Positions 41,394 to 53,038 of a stretch of DNA of 64,000 nt are shown piece after piece. The stretch is from Nigrospora sphaerica (Eukaryota > Ascomycota > Sordariomycetes > Amphisphaeriales > Apiosporaceae), in the NCBI GenBank assembly GCA_018287875.1, contig JAGVVL010000002.1, positions 2,914,001-2,978,000 on the forward strand, written 5' to 3'. Position numbers and translations under genes: made by a program. The notes under the pieces were generated by a model that ran no database searches, was not told the DNA's origin, and saw nothing but the letters and a program-made list of their open reading frames with translations. Position 1 is the first letter of the stretch; every line of letters starts with the position of its first letter.

Positions 41394-43651
41394 TTTAGGC
41401 ACTGTGGCAGACCCGAGAGGCTTATACGGTGGTGTTTTAAGGATGCAATAAATTTCGAAGGAGGTGCAGGGTACTCCTTCACGTATTTATGACCCCCCAA
41501 CGACATTGTTTGGCCCCCCTCCGCACGTTGCCCGCACCGCCGGATTCCGGTTCTTTCAAGGGCAAAGGCCTTAACGCGCAGTCTTTATGGAGTCGGCGAG
41601 TCTCGGCCGGGCTGTGGAAGATGACTATCAAGTTAGCCATTGTTCTTGTGATAGTCGACGAGCAAAGGGATCCGTTCACGGTGGCAGGGAGCCGGGACGA
41701 CGCCATTGTACCCATGGCAGTGGACAGGGAATGTGGAGTCTCCAAGTTCAAGTACCCGTGTATGACTAGTTCTGCCCTCGGTTCGTCCCTTGTATTTGTC
41801 AACAACACGTGAAATTTGTAGATGATGCGGTTTTGACCGGTGTCACTTCAACAAGTAGGGTTGGCTTGCATGAGTTCGGTCCTAATTGTAACCCCTATTG
41901 GCCGTTTCCCGAGAACTTCCCGCTTTCCCCGGAAAGGAGCGTTATCCCACATCGCCAAGTTTGTAGGGGGAGGAGGCCAGCGGAATTATCCTGCCTGGCT
42001 TTGTTGTCTTATTCGCCACATACGGACGTTATGTGAGGCACTTGGGCGGTTCATCCAAAGCTTTCGGCCCCAAGGGGGTTGGTTATTGCACCCAGCAGCA
42101 GATGCCATGTTGTGGTTTGTGACATTGACTCTTCAACCCCTTGCAGATAGGACTCTTTCAGGGAGGCTTTGGAGAGGTAGCTGCGACCACCCATTGAGGC
42201 TGAAGATGTGGTCTCTTCCCTCGCCTTGCTTCCATCTCGATTAAATTATCCGGTTCGAGGCGTTGGAGCGGGGTCTCTAACGATGCTTTGCGGGGATGGC
42301 CTTCCTGCCTTCAGAAACTGCACATATCGGACCCGCGTGTTGGTGAGCCAGGCCCGTCCCAGCGCTATCTATCCCTTGGTTCGCTGCTCGTTTTCACCTT
42401 GTCCGATCGGTATGCAGGGATTACGTAAAACCGCCCGCCCTTGCTTTCTTATAGAAGTAGCATTCCGTCGGTTGGGGTTGCGAGTCACGAGTCGCCCAGT
42501 AACGGCGAGCAACTGACCTTGTTTACTAGACAAGTTTGCGCCTGGCGGAGATTGGGGTTGCGTTTCAGTTCGCCCTGAGCCAAGCGCGAACATATCTTCT
42601 CATTTCCAATGCCCGTACATATGGCCGTAGGAACTTCTTCCCACAGCCAATGGTAAGTGGGTTGTGCAGGACGGCAGCTCGGCCCCAGTGCATCTGACCC
42701 AGAGATGGCCTCTCCGCGGTTGGGACGATGCTTGTGGCAAAGCTGTAGCAGGGGAAAGACGTGACGTCAGACAAACAACGTGACCAGACTTTCCGAGCAT
42801 AGATCGGGTAGGTAGATGAAGGGGACACGGTCTTGTACTGCTCGCTGGAAGAGAAACTATCTATCCTTCATGAAGATGAAAGGGGGCGACAAGCCGTCGC
42901 CGTGTAAGCATAGCATTAAATGGATGTTGGTAACTGTAAAAAGGCCGACTGTGTTACGAAAAATCGAATGAATGAAAATATAACCGTTCTGAGCAATTTA
43001 CTCGGCAGGAAATTCATGAAGCCCAGGTTGAGTACGACTGAAAAGAATGGTAGAAAGCAAGGCTCGAGCTTGACAAGGACCTCAAGGCGTTCCCTCAGCT
43101 CTGTGGCGAACAGACAGTTGAGCTTGAGGTGATCAAACTGTCCCTGGCTTGGGAGTTCCCACAAGACAAGCAATTCGCTGGTCCCTAATACACCCTTGCC
43201 CACGTGTGAGGAGTTATGCCTTTCATTCGCCGTAATGGCGATGATACAGGTGAAGCCAATGCCCAGACCTGTCGTCCTGTTTGGATCAGAATAGAGATCT
43301 GTGGGACTAATATGCACCTACTGGTGAGTTGCTTTATTGCATTAGGCCTCCAAGACAAGACGCTACTCAAGCAAGGATATGCAACAACCAGACACTGGCG
43401 AATTTTCGACTTGGGTGGCAACAGTTTCTTTGGACTGCTGCACCAGTGGTTCATGTTGTATCGATCGACGACGTGCAAGAAGCAAATCCTGCTGCTCCGA
43501 TCAACTTGAGTTTGACTGGTGCCTAATTTGGCTTCATTGAAAGTGTGAGCCTGGGCCGCCTGACACGAGCATTGCAACGCTCGTTCTTCCTGTGCGCAGG
43601 GTTCTTCGCCAGTCCCATCTCCTCTTCTTCCGGCTCCGGCTCCAACTCAAT
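41394..43651. other. Gene-free region, 2.3 kb, divergent P450/DPH1 promoters
   Basis: No coding region is supported. The two flanking genes point outward, so both promoters lie here. Confidence 0.55.
41421..41426 (-). promoter_or_regulatory. TATA-like box upstream of the P450 gene
   Basis: TATAAG on the minus strand, about 30 bases upstream of the ATG. This is unusually near for a TATA box, so it may be chance. Confidence 0.3.
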
Positions 43652-45027
43652 ATGGAAGAAGACCGGGCACAGACCGATCTTGGCATCGCCGCCGACCTCG
43701 AAGCGGCAGAGGCACCGCCCGTGCAGAGACAGCCCAAGAAGCGGTTTGTAGGCCGCAGGACCGCCAACGCTGCTCGAGATGCGGCGCCTGGCGCCTCGGT
43801 CGAGGACAGCGGCGCAATCCAAGGTAAATATGACCCTGCCGGATGCGGAGCCTCTTGAATGCTAAATACGGCGCCTCAGTCTCGCAGCCCCGGAAGGCGC
43901 CGCGGCTCCTGAACTCGGTGCCGCCTGAGATTCTGAATGACCCGGAGCTGAAGGAGGCCATGACCCTCCTCCCCTCCAACTACCACTTCGAGATCCCCAA
44001 GACCATTCATCGCATCCGTACCGCCGGTGCGACCAAGGTGGCGCTGCAGATGCCCGAGGGTCTGCTGATGTTCGCCACCACGATATCAGATATCCTCACC
44101 CAGTTCTGCCCTGGCATCGAGACTTTGATCATGGGCGACGTGACCTACGGAGCGTGCTGCATTGACGACTACACGGCCAGGGCGCTTGGCTGTGACCTGC
44201 TGGTGCATTACGCCCACAGCTGTCTCATCCCTGTCGATGTAACCAAGATCAAGACGCTGTACGTCTTCGTTGACATCAGCATCGACACATCGCATTTGCT
44301 CAACACACTGGAGCGTAACTTTGCCGCCCCCAAGACTATTGCCATGGTCGGTACGATTCAGTTCAACGCTACTATCCACGGCGTGCGTTCTACTCTGGAA
44401 AAGGCGGGCTTCAAAGTCCTCATCCCCCAGATAGCGCCCCTGTCCAAGGGAGAGATTCTGGGGTGCACCTCGCCCCGACTCCCGGATGCGGACAACGTTG
44501 ATCTCATTCTCTACCTGGGCGATGGGCGATTCCACCTGGAGAGTATCATGATCCACAACCCCTCCATCTCGGCGTATCGATATGACCCTTATTCTCGCAA
44601 GTTGACGCGCGAGACCTACGGCCACGAGGAAATGCAGACGCTGCGTCGTGATGCCATCAAGACGGCCAAGGGAGCCAAGAAATGGGGTTTGATTCTCGGC
44701 TCCCTGGGCCGGCAAGGCAACCCGCAGACCATGGCCCTGATCGAGAACAAACTTAAGCAGATGGGCATCCCTTGGGTGAACCTCTTGCTCAGCGAGATTT
44801 TCCCGGGCAAGCTTGCCATGATGACCGATGTCGAGTGTTGGGTCCAGGTGGCGTGCCCGCGTCTGAGTATCGACTGGGGCTATGCTTTCCCACGCCCTCT
44901 CCTGACGCCCTACGAGGCTCTTGTCGCCTTGGAAGAGCGCCAAGACTGGGGGACTGGCGCATACCCGATGGACTACTATGCCAGAGAAGGTCTGGGAAGG
45001 ACCAGAGGGGTGGCGGTGACCAACTAG
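43652..45027 (+). CDS. DPH1: Diphthamide synthase subunit Dph1 (2-(3-amino-3-carboxypropyl)histidine synthase)
   Basis: Two exons: 43652-43823 and 43880-45027, 439 residues. The 56-base intron interrupts the poorly conserved N-terminus; the join gives [20 protein letters not shown]. Core motifs: [48 protein letters not shown] and [10 protein letters not shown]. The three cysteines that hold the radical [4Fe-4S] cluster are in GACC (near 151), LGCTSPR (near 253) and [11 protein letters not shown] (near 383). With Dph2 the enzyme transfers the aminocarboxypropyl group of S-adenosylmethionine to a histidine of translation elongation factor 2, the first step of diphthamide formation in the cytosol. 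Length and motifs match fungal Dph1 throughout. Confidence 0.96.
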
Positions 45028-45871
45028 GAGATGCAGTACGAGTACAACCTATCACAACTGGCGTTTGCCGGCGGCAAAAAGGGTAGAGGCACCCTGATAA
45101 ACCGAGATACCCTCTTGTACAGTCGGTCCCAAGACCATCGTCGATCAAAGGATCCGTATGCCGTTCGCCCCTCGAGCTGCTGGCCCGTTTCCAGTCGGCG
45201 TCGTATCAAGCTTTTAGGAGGTTCTCGGCAATGCCCGTGCCGAGTCGCATGCTGCGAGTGGGGCGACGGTCCGGCCTTCTCCACAGAACAAATCGGGCCT
45301 ACTTGACTACAAGTGACGGGATCAAGACCAGCATCCGGAAAACGAAATCTTGCAGGTTCCAGACTAGAGATCGGCACGTTCGCTGCTCACCCGAAATATT
45401 GACGTCATGTCTCCGTGTGGGCCAGTCGTGGCGGCCATCCACCGGGAGTTGGAACAACACGATGATGGTACGTGCGAACAACACTTCCGGCGCATGGTTT
45501 TGGCTGGCACAGGGAGTTGGATGGGCCAAACCTGGGGCCGGCTTGCCCGACTGCCAACATTGCCCTGTCCCAGCGAGGTCCAGTGCCCTATTCTAGGTTC
45601 CGCGGACGCCTAATCAAGGATGAACAAGTCACCGAGCCTTCTCAAGACCAAAGTGGAACTCCATCTACTAAGCAGCCCCAAGCCCTGCGGCACCAAGCAT
45701 TGCCATGTGACGTAAGTGACGAGAATACCACAACTACATAAGGAACAGGAACCCTGTGGTGTGAATCAAGATACAAGTCCCGTATCTTTCGGAAGGCTAT
45801 CATCAACGAGAACCGTCTTGTAGCCTCACATTTCCCTTCAGTGGTATTCCATCACCCAAACTCGTCCCGCC
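45028..45871. other. Intergenic, DPH1 to FMN oxidase
   Basis: No coding region is supported. It holds the DPH1 3' region and the promoter of the next gene. Confidence 0.55.
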
Positions 45872-47192
45872 ATGGCATCCGACGGACAGCAGAAGGGCGT
45901 CGCACGCCCCGACATGGAGAAGCACAAAAACCCCGTCGAGTACGGGTTTTCGATCTACCAGAAAGGTCTCCAGTACCAGAGGCCGCCGTTCACCTTCAAG
46001 CCGCTGGAATGGGAAGCGATGGCGGAGCAGCGCATGTCAGCCGAGAGCAAGGGCTACGTGGTGGGCAACGCCGGCACGGGCGAGACGGCGCGGAAAAACC
46101 GGGAGGCTTTCGGCAAGTGGTCCATCGTGCCGTCGCGGCTGGTCAAGACGGAGGGCTTCCCCGACCTGTCAGTCCACGTGCTGGGCCAGCGGATACCGGT
46201 CCCCATGGCGTGTGCGCCCGTCGGCGTGCAAAAGATCTTCAACCCGGATGGCGAGATGGCGGCGGCGGCCGCCGCCGCGAAGCAGCAGGTGCCCTACATC
46301 ATGAGCACCGCGAGCAGCACCACCATCGAGGACGTCGCCAAGGCCAACGGCGATGGTACCCGGTGGTTCCAGCTGTACTGGCCCACCAACGAAAACAACG
46401 ACATCACCCTTTCCATCCTGGACAGGGCCGACAAGGCCGGCTTCTCCGCTCTGTTCGTCACGCTGGACACCTACATCCTCGGGTGGAGGCCAAGTGACAT
46501 GGACAACGGGTGAGACACGCCCTCCTTGGGAAAAGGTCGCGCATGCGGTTCGGCTAACAGACAAACCCAGATATAACCCGTTCTTGCGGTCGGACCAAGT
46601 CGGCGTGGCCATCGGTCTGACGGACCCCGTCTTCCGGGCCAACTTCAAAAAGAAGCACGGGTGCGAGGTGGAAGAGGACATGGGGGCGGCGGTGGCCGAG
46701 TGGACGCGGACTGTGTTCCCCGGCATGAGCCACTCGTGGGAGGACGTGGCGTTCCTGCAGCAGCACTGGAAGAAGCCCATCGTGCTCAAGGGCATCCAGA
46801 CGGTGGCGGACGCGCAGCGGGCGGCGGAGCTGGGCGTGGCCGGCATCGTGGTGAGCAACCACGGCGGGCGCCAGTCGGACGGCGGCAGCAGCTCGCTCGG
46901 CATGCTGCCGCGCATCGTCGACGCCGTCGGCGACCAGCTCGACGTATTCTTCGACTCGGGCATCCGCTGCGGCGCCGACATGGCCAAGGCCCTCGCCCTC
47001 GGCGCCAAGATGTGCCTCGTCGGCCGCCCCTACGTCTATGGCCTCGCCCTCGGCGGCGAGGACGGCACCTCGCACGTCCTCCAGTCCCTGTTGGGCGACC
47101 TCGAGCTGACCTTGCACCTGGCCGGCATCCCCTCCGTGTCCCAGAAACACCTCAACCGCTCCGTCCTTGTCAAGGAAGCCGACCTGTTCTGA
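45872..47192 (+). CDS. FMN-dependent 2-hydroxy-acid oxidase, lactate 2-monooxygenase-like
   Basis: Two exons: 45872-46509 and 46571-47192, 419 residues. The protein is a TIM-barrel flavoenzyme of the glycolate oxidase/lactate dehydrogenase family: PVPMACAPVGVQ, YIMSTASSTTIEDV, WFQLYWP, LKGIQTVADAQRA, VSNHGGRQSDG with catalytic His310 and substrate-binding Arg313, and FFDSGIRCGADMAKALALGA. The N-terminal EYGFSIYQKG and a long loop after the fourth strand (GFSALFVTLDTYILGWRP, then NPFLRSDQVGVAIG) resemble lactate 2-monooxygenase rather than mitochondrial cytochrome b2; there is no heme domain and no clear targeting signal. It probably oxidises L-lactate or another 2-hydroxy acid. The exact acceptor (oxygen or other) cannot be told. 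Confidence 0.9.
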
Positions 47193-48132
47193 ACGAAAGA
47201 GGCCATCGGGTACAGTAGGAATAATATTTAATATTTGTACATATTCATTCTCATGGCCAGAATTCTCAGCCGTGCTCAAAAACGGTGATGCAATTTGTGT
47301 TGTCCTAAGGCAAAGACCGGATCTTCTGTGCTGGCAAAGTTGCCTTTACCTGGGCGGCTCTTTTGCGTAATTTTGGCCCCCATGGCATCGAACCATGACT
47401 TACACTGCCGTGACTACATCAAAAGCGGGAGAGGGGCTCTTTGCAGTACTTTGTGGAACAGGACCCGGTATGGCACCGCTCGCACAAACCCCGCTTCGAT
47501 ATGCTCAATACGTTGGCTAGATGGTGCCTTGTGCGTAGCAAGTCCAATGTAGAAGGGGTAATTGGTTACTGGCATGCGATCACTGGTGCGTATCTCTTGT
47601 GCCGGATGCCTCGCATTGTAATGGGCCGGGCAGGTGACGAACCTGGTTCCCCAACGTCAGCCTCGGATCCTCATCGGAGTGGGATGGAATCACTAGGCTG
47701 CTCAAGGTTTCAATTAAAATAAACCTTGATTCGGACAGAGGGACTCCCTTTCATCCTCGCCGTTCCGAAGTCGCCAGGACGGCTGGTCGCAAGGCTGGAA
47801 CTCCTGATGGCATGATTGGGGACTCAAAATCTGAGGGCAGCTTAAAGAGATACAGGCCAATCCAACAGTCTTTTTGGAATTGCCTGGCCTGTCAACTTCA
47901 TGGCTGCCCCCACTTTGGTTCCCAGGCACAATTTCGGACTACGCTCGCGTTTCGATTCGGTTGATCCTGGGAAGTGTGCGGACGACGTAAGGAGTTTTGA
48001 TTCTGGCGACAGCCTCAATCTCTATTGCCTTTGAATGTACAGCGCCCGAGGGCGGACCGCTGCTCGCAGCCTGTCTATTCCATTCCACCAATTGGGGGTT
48101 GCCACCCCAGCATCGTGCCCGTGAGAAGTCGC
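47193..48132. other. Intergenic, FMN oxidase to COX8
   Basis: Convergent region without a supported coding region. A short T-arm-like hairpin at 47381-47397 lacks the rest of a tRNA. Confidence 0.5.
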
Positions 48133-48439
48133 TTACGCGGCGGGCTTGTAGGTCTGCCAGACTGTATCGGTCGTTAGCAGGAGGCCCCCGGGCCAGGGCG
48201 GCAGCGGCGGGCGGAAATGACGCACCGGCAATGCCGAAGGGGGTGAAGAAGCCGGTGATGCAGTAGAGCCAGTACCGGACGGCGAAGAACCGGGTCTTGG
48301 TGTTGAAGGGCAGGTTGGAGTAGGGGCCCTCGGGGTAGTGGAAAGGCGACGAGAGGCGCGCGCGGGTGGCGTGGAAGAGGCGGCGCGAGACCATGGAGGC
48401 CATGCGCGGGTTGGCGCGGAGGAAAGACTGAGGGGCCAT
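48133..48439 (-). CDS. COX8: Cytochrome c oxidase subunit 8 (Cox8/VIIc)
   Basis: Two coding exons: 48226-48439 and 48133-48161, 80 residues. The last exon holds only ten codons and would be missed by simple frame finding; splicing changes a wrong tail into FGIAVWQTYKPAA, the family's C-terminus. The N-terminal region is a mitochondrial presequence (MVSRRLFHATRARLSS). The mature part SSPFHYPEGPYSNLPFN is followed by one membrane helix (YWLYCITGFFTPFGIAV). Cox8 is a small structural subunit of respiratory complex IV in the inner mitochondrial membrane. The branch site gctaac and acceptor acag are clear. The ATG sits directly after a probable 5' untranslated intron (48440-48508). Confidence 0.93.
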
Positions 48440-48508
48440 CTGGAAGGGTGAATTGGGGTCAGTAAAACTTTCCGACAGCAGCAGCGACGACGGCCGGGGG
48501 CGGCATAC
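48440..48508 (-). other. COX8: Probable 5' untranslated intron of COX8
   Basis: On the minus strand a 69-base segment runs from donor GTATGC through a branch-like ACTGAC to acceptor TTCCAG, ending exactly before the ATG of COX8. Inferred from signals only. Confidence 0.5.
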
Positions 48509-49658
48509 TGTGATTGTGTACGTCGCCGACGTGGAGTGGAGATGTGGTTGGGTTTGATGACTGACTAGCTGGAGCTTGGGGAAATGCTGAGCATCGAACG
48601 ATGAAGCTGGAGGTGATGTCTGGGCCTGCACGGCCGGGAGATCCTCGGTCCGTTTCGCCCGGCCGCCCGGCCGCCGTCCTTGCTTAGCTCCATACCATGC
48701 TACACCCCCGAATGCAGTAACTACCTAGGTAAGTAAGTCTGTACTTGCCTTGTGTTAGTGACGATTTGATCTATATTAAGAGGTATCGGCTCATAACCAG
48801 TCGAATTGCACATTGGAGGTAGTAGCAATACGACGACTCGGGTTGCCTGGACCTTGGCTCTTCGATGGCTCAAGCTTTCCATACCAGTACCTTACCTACA
48901 CAGCTTCACACTTTTGCTGGGGTGTAGGAAAAGCACCGCTAGCCCCCCCAGCACTTCCATCTGCTGTTCTACACATTAGTATGTACGACAGGTACTTCTC
49001 GTACTGACTATGAGAAACATGCTTCTAGTCCAGGCGGACAAGTTGCATCTTCGGCGGACTGACATGACCTCTGTTGAATTAGATAGCAGCGTGCCATCTC
49101 AGAGAACCCATTGCACCTTCATCCATCGTGGCATAGAGGTAGTAGAGAAGGTACATGTAGGTATGACCTAACTAAGCTGTACGGTTGAGAGCTGAAGGCC
49201 TTTTCCACCGCCTGCCTGAACAAGGGATCCACCCGCCTTGACTCCCTAAAGAGCCCAGGGATCGATTGGAATTTTCTGCCACGCCGCCGTCGCGACTCTA
49301 GCGGCCCTGGTACCGAGTTATCGTTTCAGAAATCTGCGCGCATCTACCCCGCAAACTTGCTGCAATGATGCGCATACAATAATCCATATACCTGCTCAGC
49401 CAGTACGTTGGAACCCACGCCTGCCGCCAACTTTTTTTCTGCCATCGATCCTGACCTCTTTCTCAGATCGCCGATTCCATCCGCCAACACCCAGGCCAGC
49501 TGCATTGTTGGACCGGGCCACCTTTAGGCCTTGCCATCCCTCAGGACAGAGAGAGTATTGCCAGCTGCCTTTCAGGGCCTCGCACATCTCGCTCGCGTCC
49601 TCGCCCGCCCGCCCGCCCCCCCATCGACAAGTGCCTCTGGGATGCGATAGCCGCCACC
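48509..49658. other. Divergent promoter region of COX8 and MTR4
   Basis: No coding region is supported. Repeated ctaggtaagtaagt- and gtacatgtaggta-type motifs lie near 48720-48740 and 49136-49165. Confidence 0.55.
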
Positions 49659-52600
49659 ATGGACGACCTCTTCGATGTCTTTGAAGACCAGCCGGCGGCT
49701 AACAAGGCAAACGCCGAGGTTGAGTCGCCGCCTCCTGCGAGCGCGAATGCGAAGCCGTCCCGAAAAACGAAGAAGAACAAGAAAAGAAAGGCCGAGGAAG
49801 CATTAGCAAATGGCGCGGCTCCCGACGTCGATATGGCCGATGCCGCCCCTACCTCGCCCGAGGAGGAAGGCGACGGCGAGCCGAACGCCGCCGAAGAGTT
49901 GCAAGACACCAAGCGACGCCGCAAAGACGCCGCGCCCCCGGTCATGGCCGACACCTTCGAGACGGCGCAGTCGAGAGAAGTCGCCGCGGCTGCCGGTTTT
50001 GCCCCCAGCAAGGATGAGGCCGCTCTGGTCCTGTCGCACAACATCCAGCATCAGGTCGCCCTCCCGCCCGATCTCGACACCGAGTACATACCGCTCTCCG
50101 AGCACAAACCCCCTGCGGAACCGGCCAAGACCTGGCCCTTCACCCTCGATCCCTTCCAGCGCCTCTCCATCTCGTCCATCGAGAGGGACGAGAGTGTGCT
50201 GGTGTCGGCCCACACGAGTGCCGGAAAGACGGTCGTGGCCGAGTACGCCATTGCCCACTGCCTAAAGAGGAACACGCGAGTCATCTATACCAGTCCGATC
50301 AAGGCCCTGAGTAACCAGAAGTACCGTGAGTTCAACGAGGCCTTTGGCGATGTTGGCCTGATGACGGGCGACGTCACCATCAACCCCACTGCCAGCTGCC
50401 TCGTCATGACGACGGAGATTTTGCGCTCTATGTTGTACCGCGGCTCGGAGATCATGCGCGAGGTGGCGTGGGTTGTATTTGACGAGATTCACTACATGCG
50501 TGACAAGTCCAGAGGTGTCGTCTGGGAGGAGACCATCATCCTCCTGCCCGACAAGGTCCGCTATGTGTTCCTGTCGGCCACCATTCCCAACGCTTTCCAG
50601 TTCGCCGAGTGGATTGCCAAGATACACCGACAGGCATGTCACGTTGTTTATACGGATTTCCGTCCGACACCCCTGCAGAACTACTTCTTCCCCGCGGGCG
50701 GAAACGGCATCTTTCTCGTGGTGGACGAGAAGGGCGTCTTCCGGGAAAACAACTTTAACAAGACCATCCAGATGATTGAGGACAAAAAGGGGGCCGACCC
50801 CAACGACATCGATGCGAAAACCCGCGGCAAGGGCAAGAATAAGAAGACGTCCAAGGGCGGCAAGGACGAGACCAATGCCGATATTCAAAAGATCGTGAAG
50901 ATGATCATGACCAAGAACTTTAACCCCGTCATTGTTTTCAACTTTAGCAAGCGCGAGTGCGAGATGATGGCCCTCTTCACCTCTAAATTCAGCTTCAACG
51001 ATGACAGTGAGAAGCAAATGGTGCGCAAAGTTTTCAGCAGTGCGATAGAGTCGCTGTCGGAAGAGGACCGCGAGCTGCCCCAAATCAAGAATCTTCTCCC
51101 GCTTCTGGAGAAGGGCATCGGTGTGCACCACTCGGGCCTGTTGCCCATTCTGAAGGAGACGATAGAAATCCTCTTCCAGGAAGGCTTGATCAAGGTTCTG
51201 TTTGCCACGGAGACTTTCTCCATTGGACTCAACATGCCTGCCAAGACAGTCGTCTTCACCAAGGTCACCAAGTTTGACGGTGTCTCGGTGCGGCCCCTTA
51301 CCTCTTCCGAGTACATTCAGATGTCGGGCAGAGCCGGCCGAAGAGGTCTGGACGAGCGCGGTATCGTCATTATGATGATTGATGACAAGCTTGAGCCCGA
51401 AACGGCCAAGGAGATTGTCGCCGGCCAGCAGGATCGGCTCAACTCGGCTTTCCACCTTGGCTACAACATGGTTCTCAACCTCCTCCGTATCGAGGCCATC
51501 TCTCCCGAATTCATGCTCGAGAACTGCTTCTTCCAGTTCCAAAACAGCGCCAGCGTGGCCGGCCTGGAGCAAGACTTGCTGAAGCTTCAGAGGGAGAAGG
51601 ACGAGATGGTCATCCCCGACGAGTCGACCGTCAAGGACTACTACAGCGTCCGTAACCAGATCGAGTCGTATACTAAGGACATGGTCCGCGTCATCCAGCA
51701 CCCCACGTACTGCACCGAGTACCTGCAGCCGGGCCGTATTGTCCAGATCCAGCACCCGAAGACTGGCCAGGACTTTGGCTGGGGCGTCGTCTGCAACCTC
51801 ACAGAGCGCAAGGCCCCCAAGTTTGGGGACAAGGCGTTTGAGCCGCAAGAGTCCTACTTCATTGACGTCTTCCTTCACCTGGACCCCAAGAGCGAGGCAT
51901 TTGCGCCGAAATCGCAGCCGTCAACCGGCATACCGGACGGTATCCTGGCACGAACCACCTCGGGACCATCCAACTTCCAGGCTGTTCCCTGCATGCTGAC
52001 CTGCCTCAAGGCCATCAGCCAAATCCGTGTCTTCATGCCCAAGGAGATCAAGACGCGTGAGGATATCGAAGATGTACGCCAGCACGTCCTTAAGTCGTTC
52101 ACTGAAGTTGAGCGCCGCTTCCCCGACGGTCTGCCTATCCTTGATCCGATTGAGAACATGGGCATCACGGACGACTCGTTCAAGAAGCTGCTGCGCAAGA
52201 TAGAGGTGCTCGAGTCTCGCCTGCTCTCCAACCCGCTACACGGCTCTCCGCTGCTGCCCGGTCTTTGGGAACAGTACTCGAAGAAGACGGCTTTGACCGA
52301 AAAGATCAAGGCGACCAAGAAGAACATCGCCAAGGCGCACAGTATTGCCCAGCTGGACGAGTTGAAGTCGCGGAAGCGAGTTCTGCGCCGTATGGACTTC
52401 ATCAACGATGCCGACGTTGTGCAGATGAAGGCCCGCGTGGCCTGCGAGATCTCTTCCACCGAGGGCCACGAGCTGCTCCTTTCGGAGCTGTTGTTTGATC
52501 GTTTCTTCAACGAGCTGTCGCCTGAGCTTTGTGCCGCGATTCTCAGCGTCTTCATCTTCGAGGAAAAGGTCGAGGCTGCCAACCTGAAGGACGAACTCCA

Positions 52601-53038
52601 AAAGCCCTTCGCACAGGTTCAAGCCAAGGCCCGCATCATTGCCAAGATCAGCCAGGAAAGCAAGCTCGAAGTGAACGAAGACGAGTACGTGCAGTCACTC
52701 AAGTGGCAACTGATGGAGACAGTCTATGCTTGGGCCAATGGAAAGCCTTTCTCCGAAGTTTGGTACGTCTCACCTATCGTCCTTCTAACCCCCCACATCT
52801 GATCCTCGGAGCCTCTGGTGACCTCTGTTCGGTATGGACTTGACTGACATGAAACAGCAAAATGACCAACGCCTACGAAGGCTCTCTGATCCGCTTATTC
52901 CGCCGACTGGAGGAGCTCCTCCGCCAAATGGCCCAGGCCGGCAAGGTCATGGGCAGCGAGGAGCTGACGACCAAATTCGAGGAGAGTCTGGCCAAGATCA
53001 GACGCGACATTGTCGCCGCCCAGAGCTTGTACCTGTAA
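49659..53038 (+). CDS. MTR4: Exosome-associated RNA helicase Mtr4 (Dob1)
   Basis: Two exons: 49659-52762 and 52858-53038, 1094 residues. The start MDDLFDVFEDQPA, in a strong gccaccATGG context, matches the short N-terminal motif by which yeast Mtr4 docks on Rrp6-Rrp47. Helicase motifs: FQRLSISSIERDESVLVSAH, Walker A AHTSAGKT near 182, DEIH near 274, SATIPN, and MSGRAGRRGLDERG near 554. The arch with its KOW domain follows (about 600-830), then the C-terminal helical bundle. The 95-base intron near the 3' end is needed for the conserved SEVCKMTNAYEGSLIR and the ending AAQSLYL. Mtr4 unwinds RNA for the nuclear exosome, in TRAMP and in rRNA processing. An insertion KGKNKKTSKGGKDETN lies between RecA1 and RecA2. 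Confidence 0.97.

Noticed and set aside
43408..43431. DLGGNSFF on the plus strand, resembling the carrier-protein motif of peptide synthetases
   Set aside because: Only eight residues match, with no flanking adenylation, condensation or reductase motifs in any frame. Probably chance.
47381..47397. Hairpin CATGG-TTCGATG-CCATG on the minus strand, like a tRNA T-arm
   Set aside because: No D-arm, anticodon arm or pairing acceptor stem at the right distance, so it is not a tRNA gene.
50262..51878. A 538-residue open frame opposite MTR4
   Set aside because: Shadow of MTR4 codon bias; no recognisable domain and composition unlike a folded protein.
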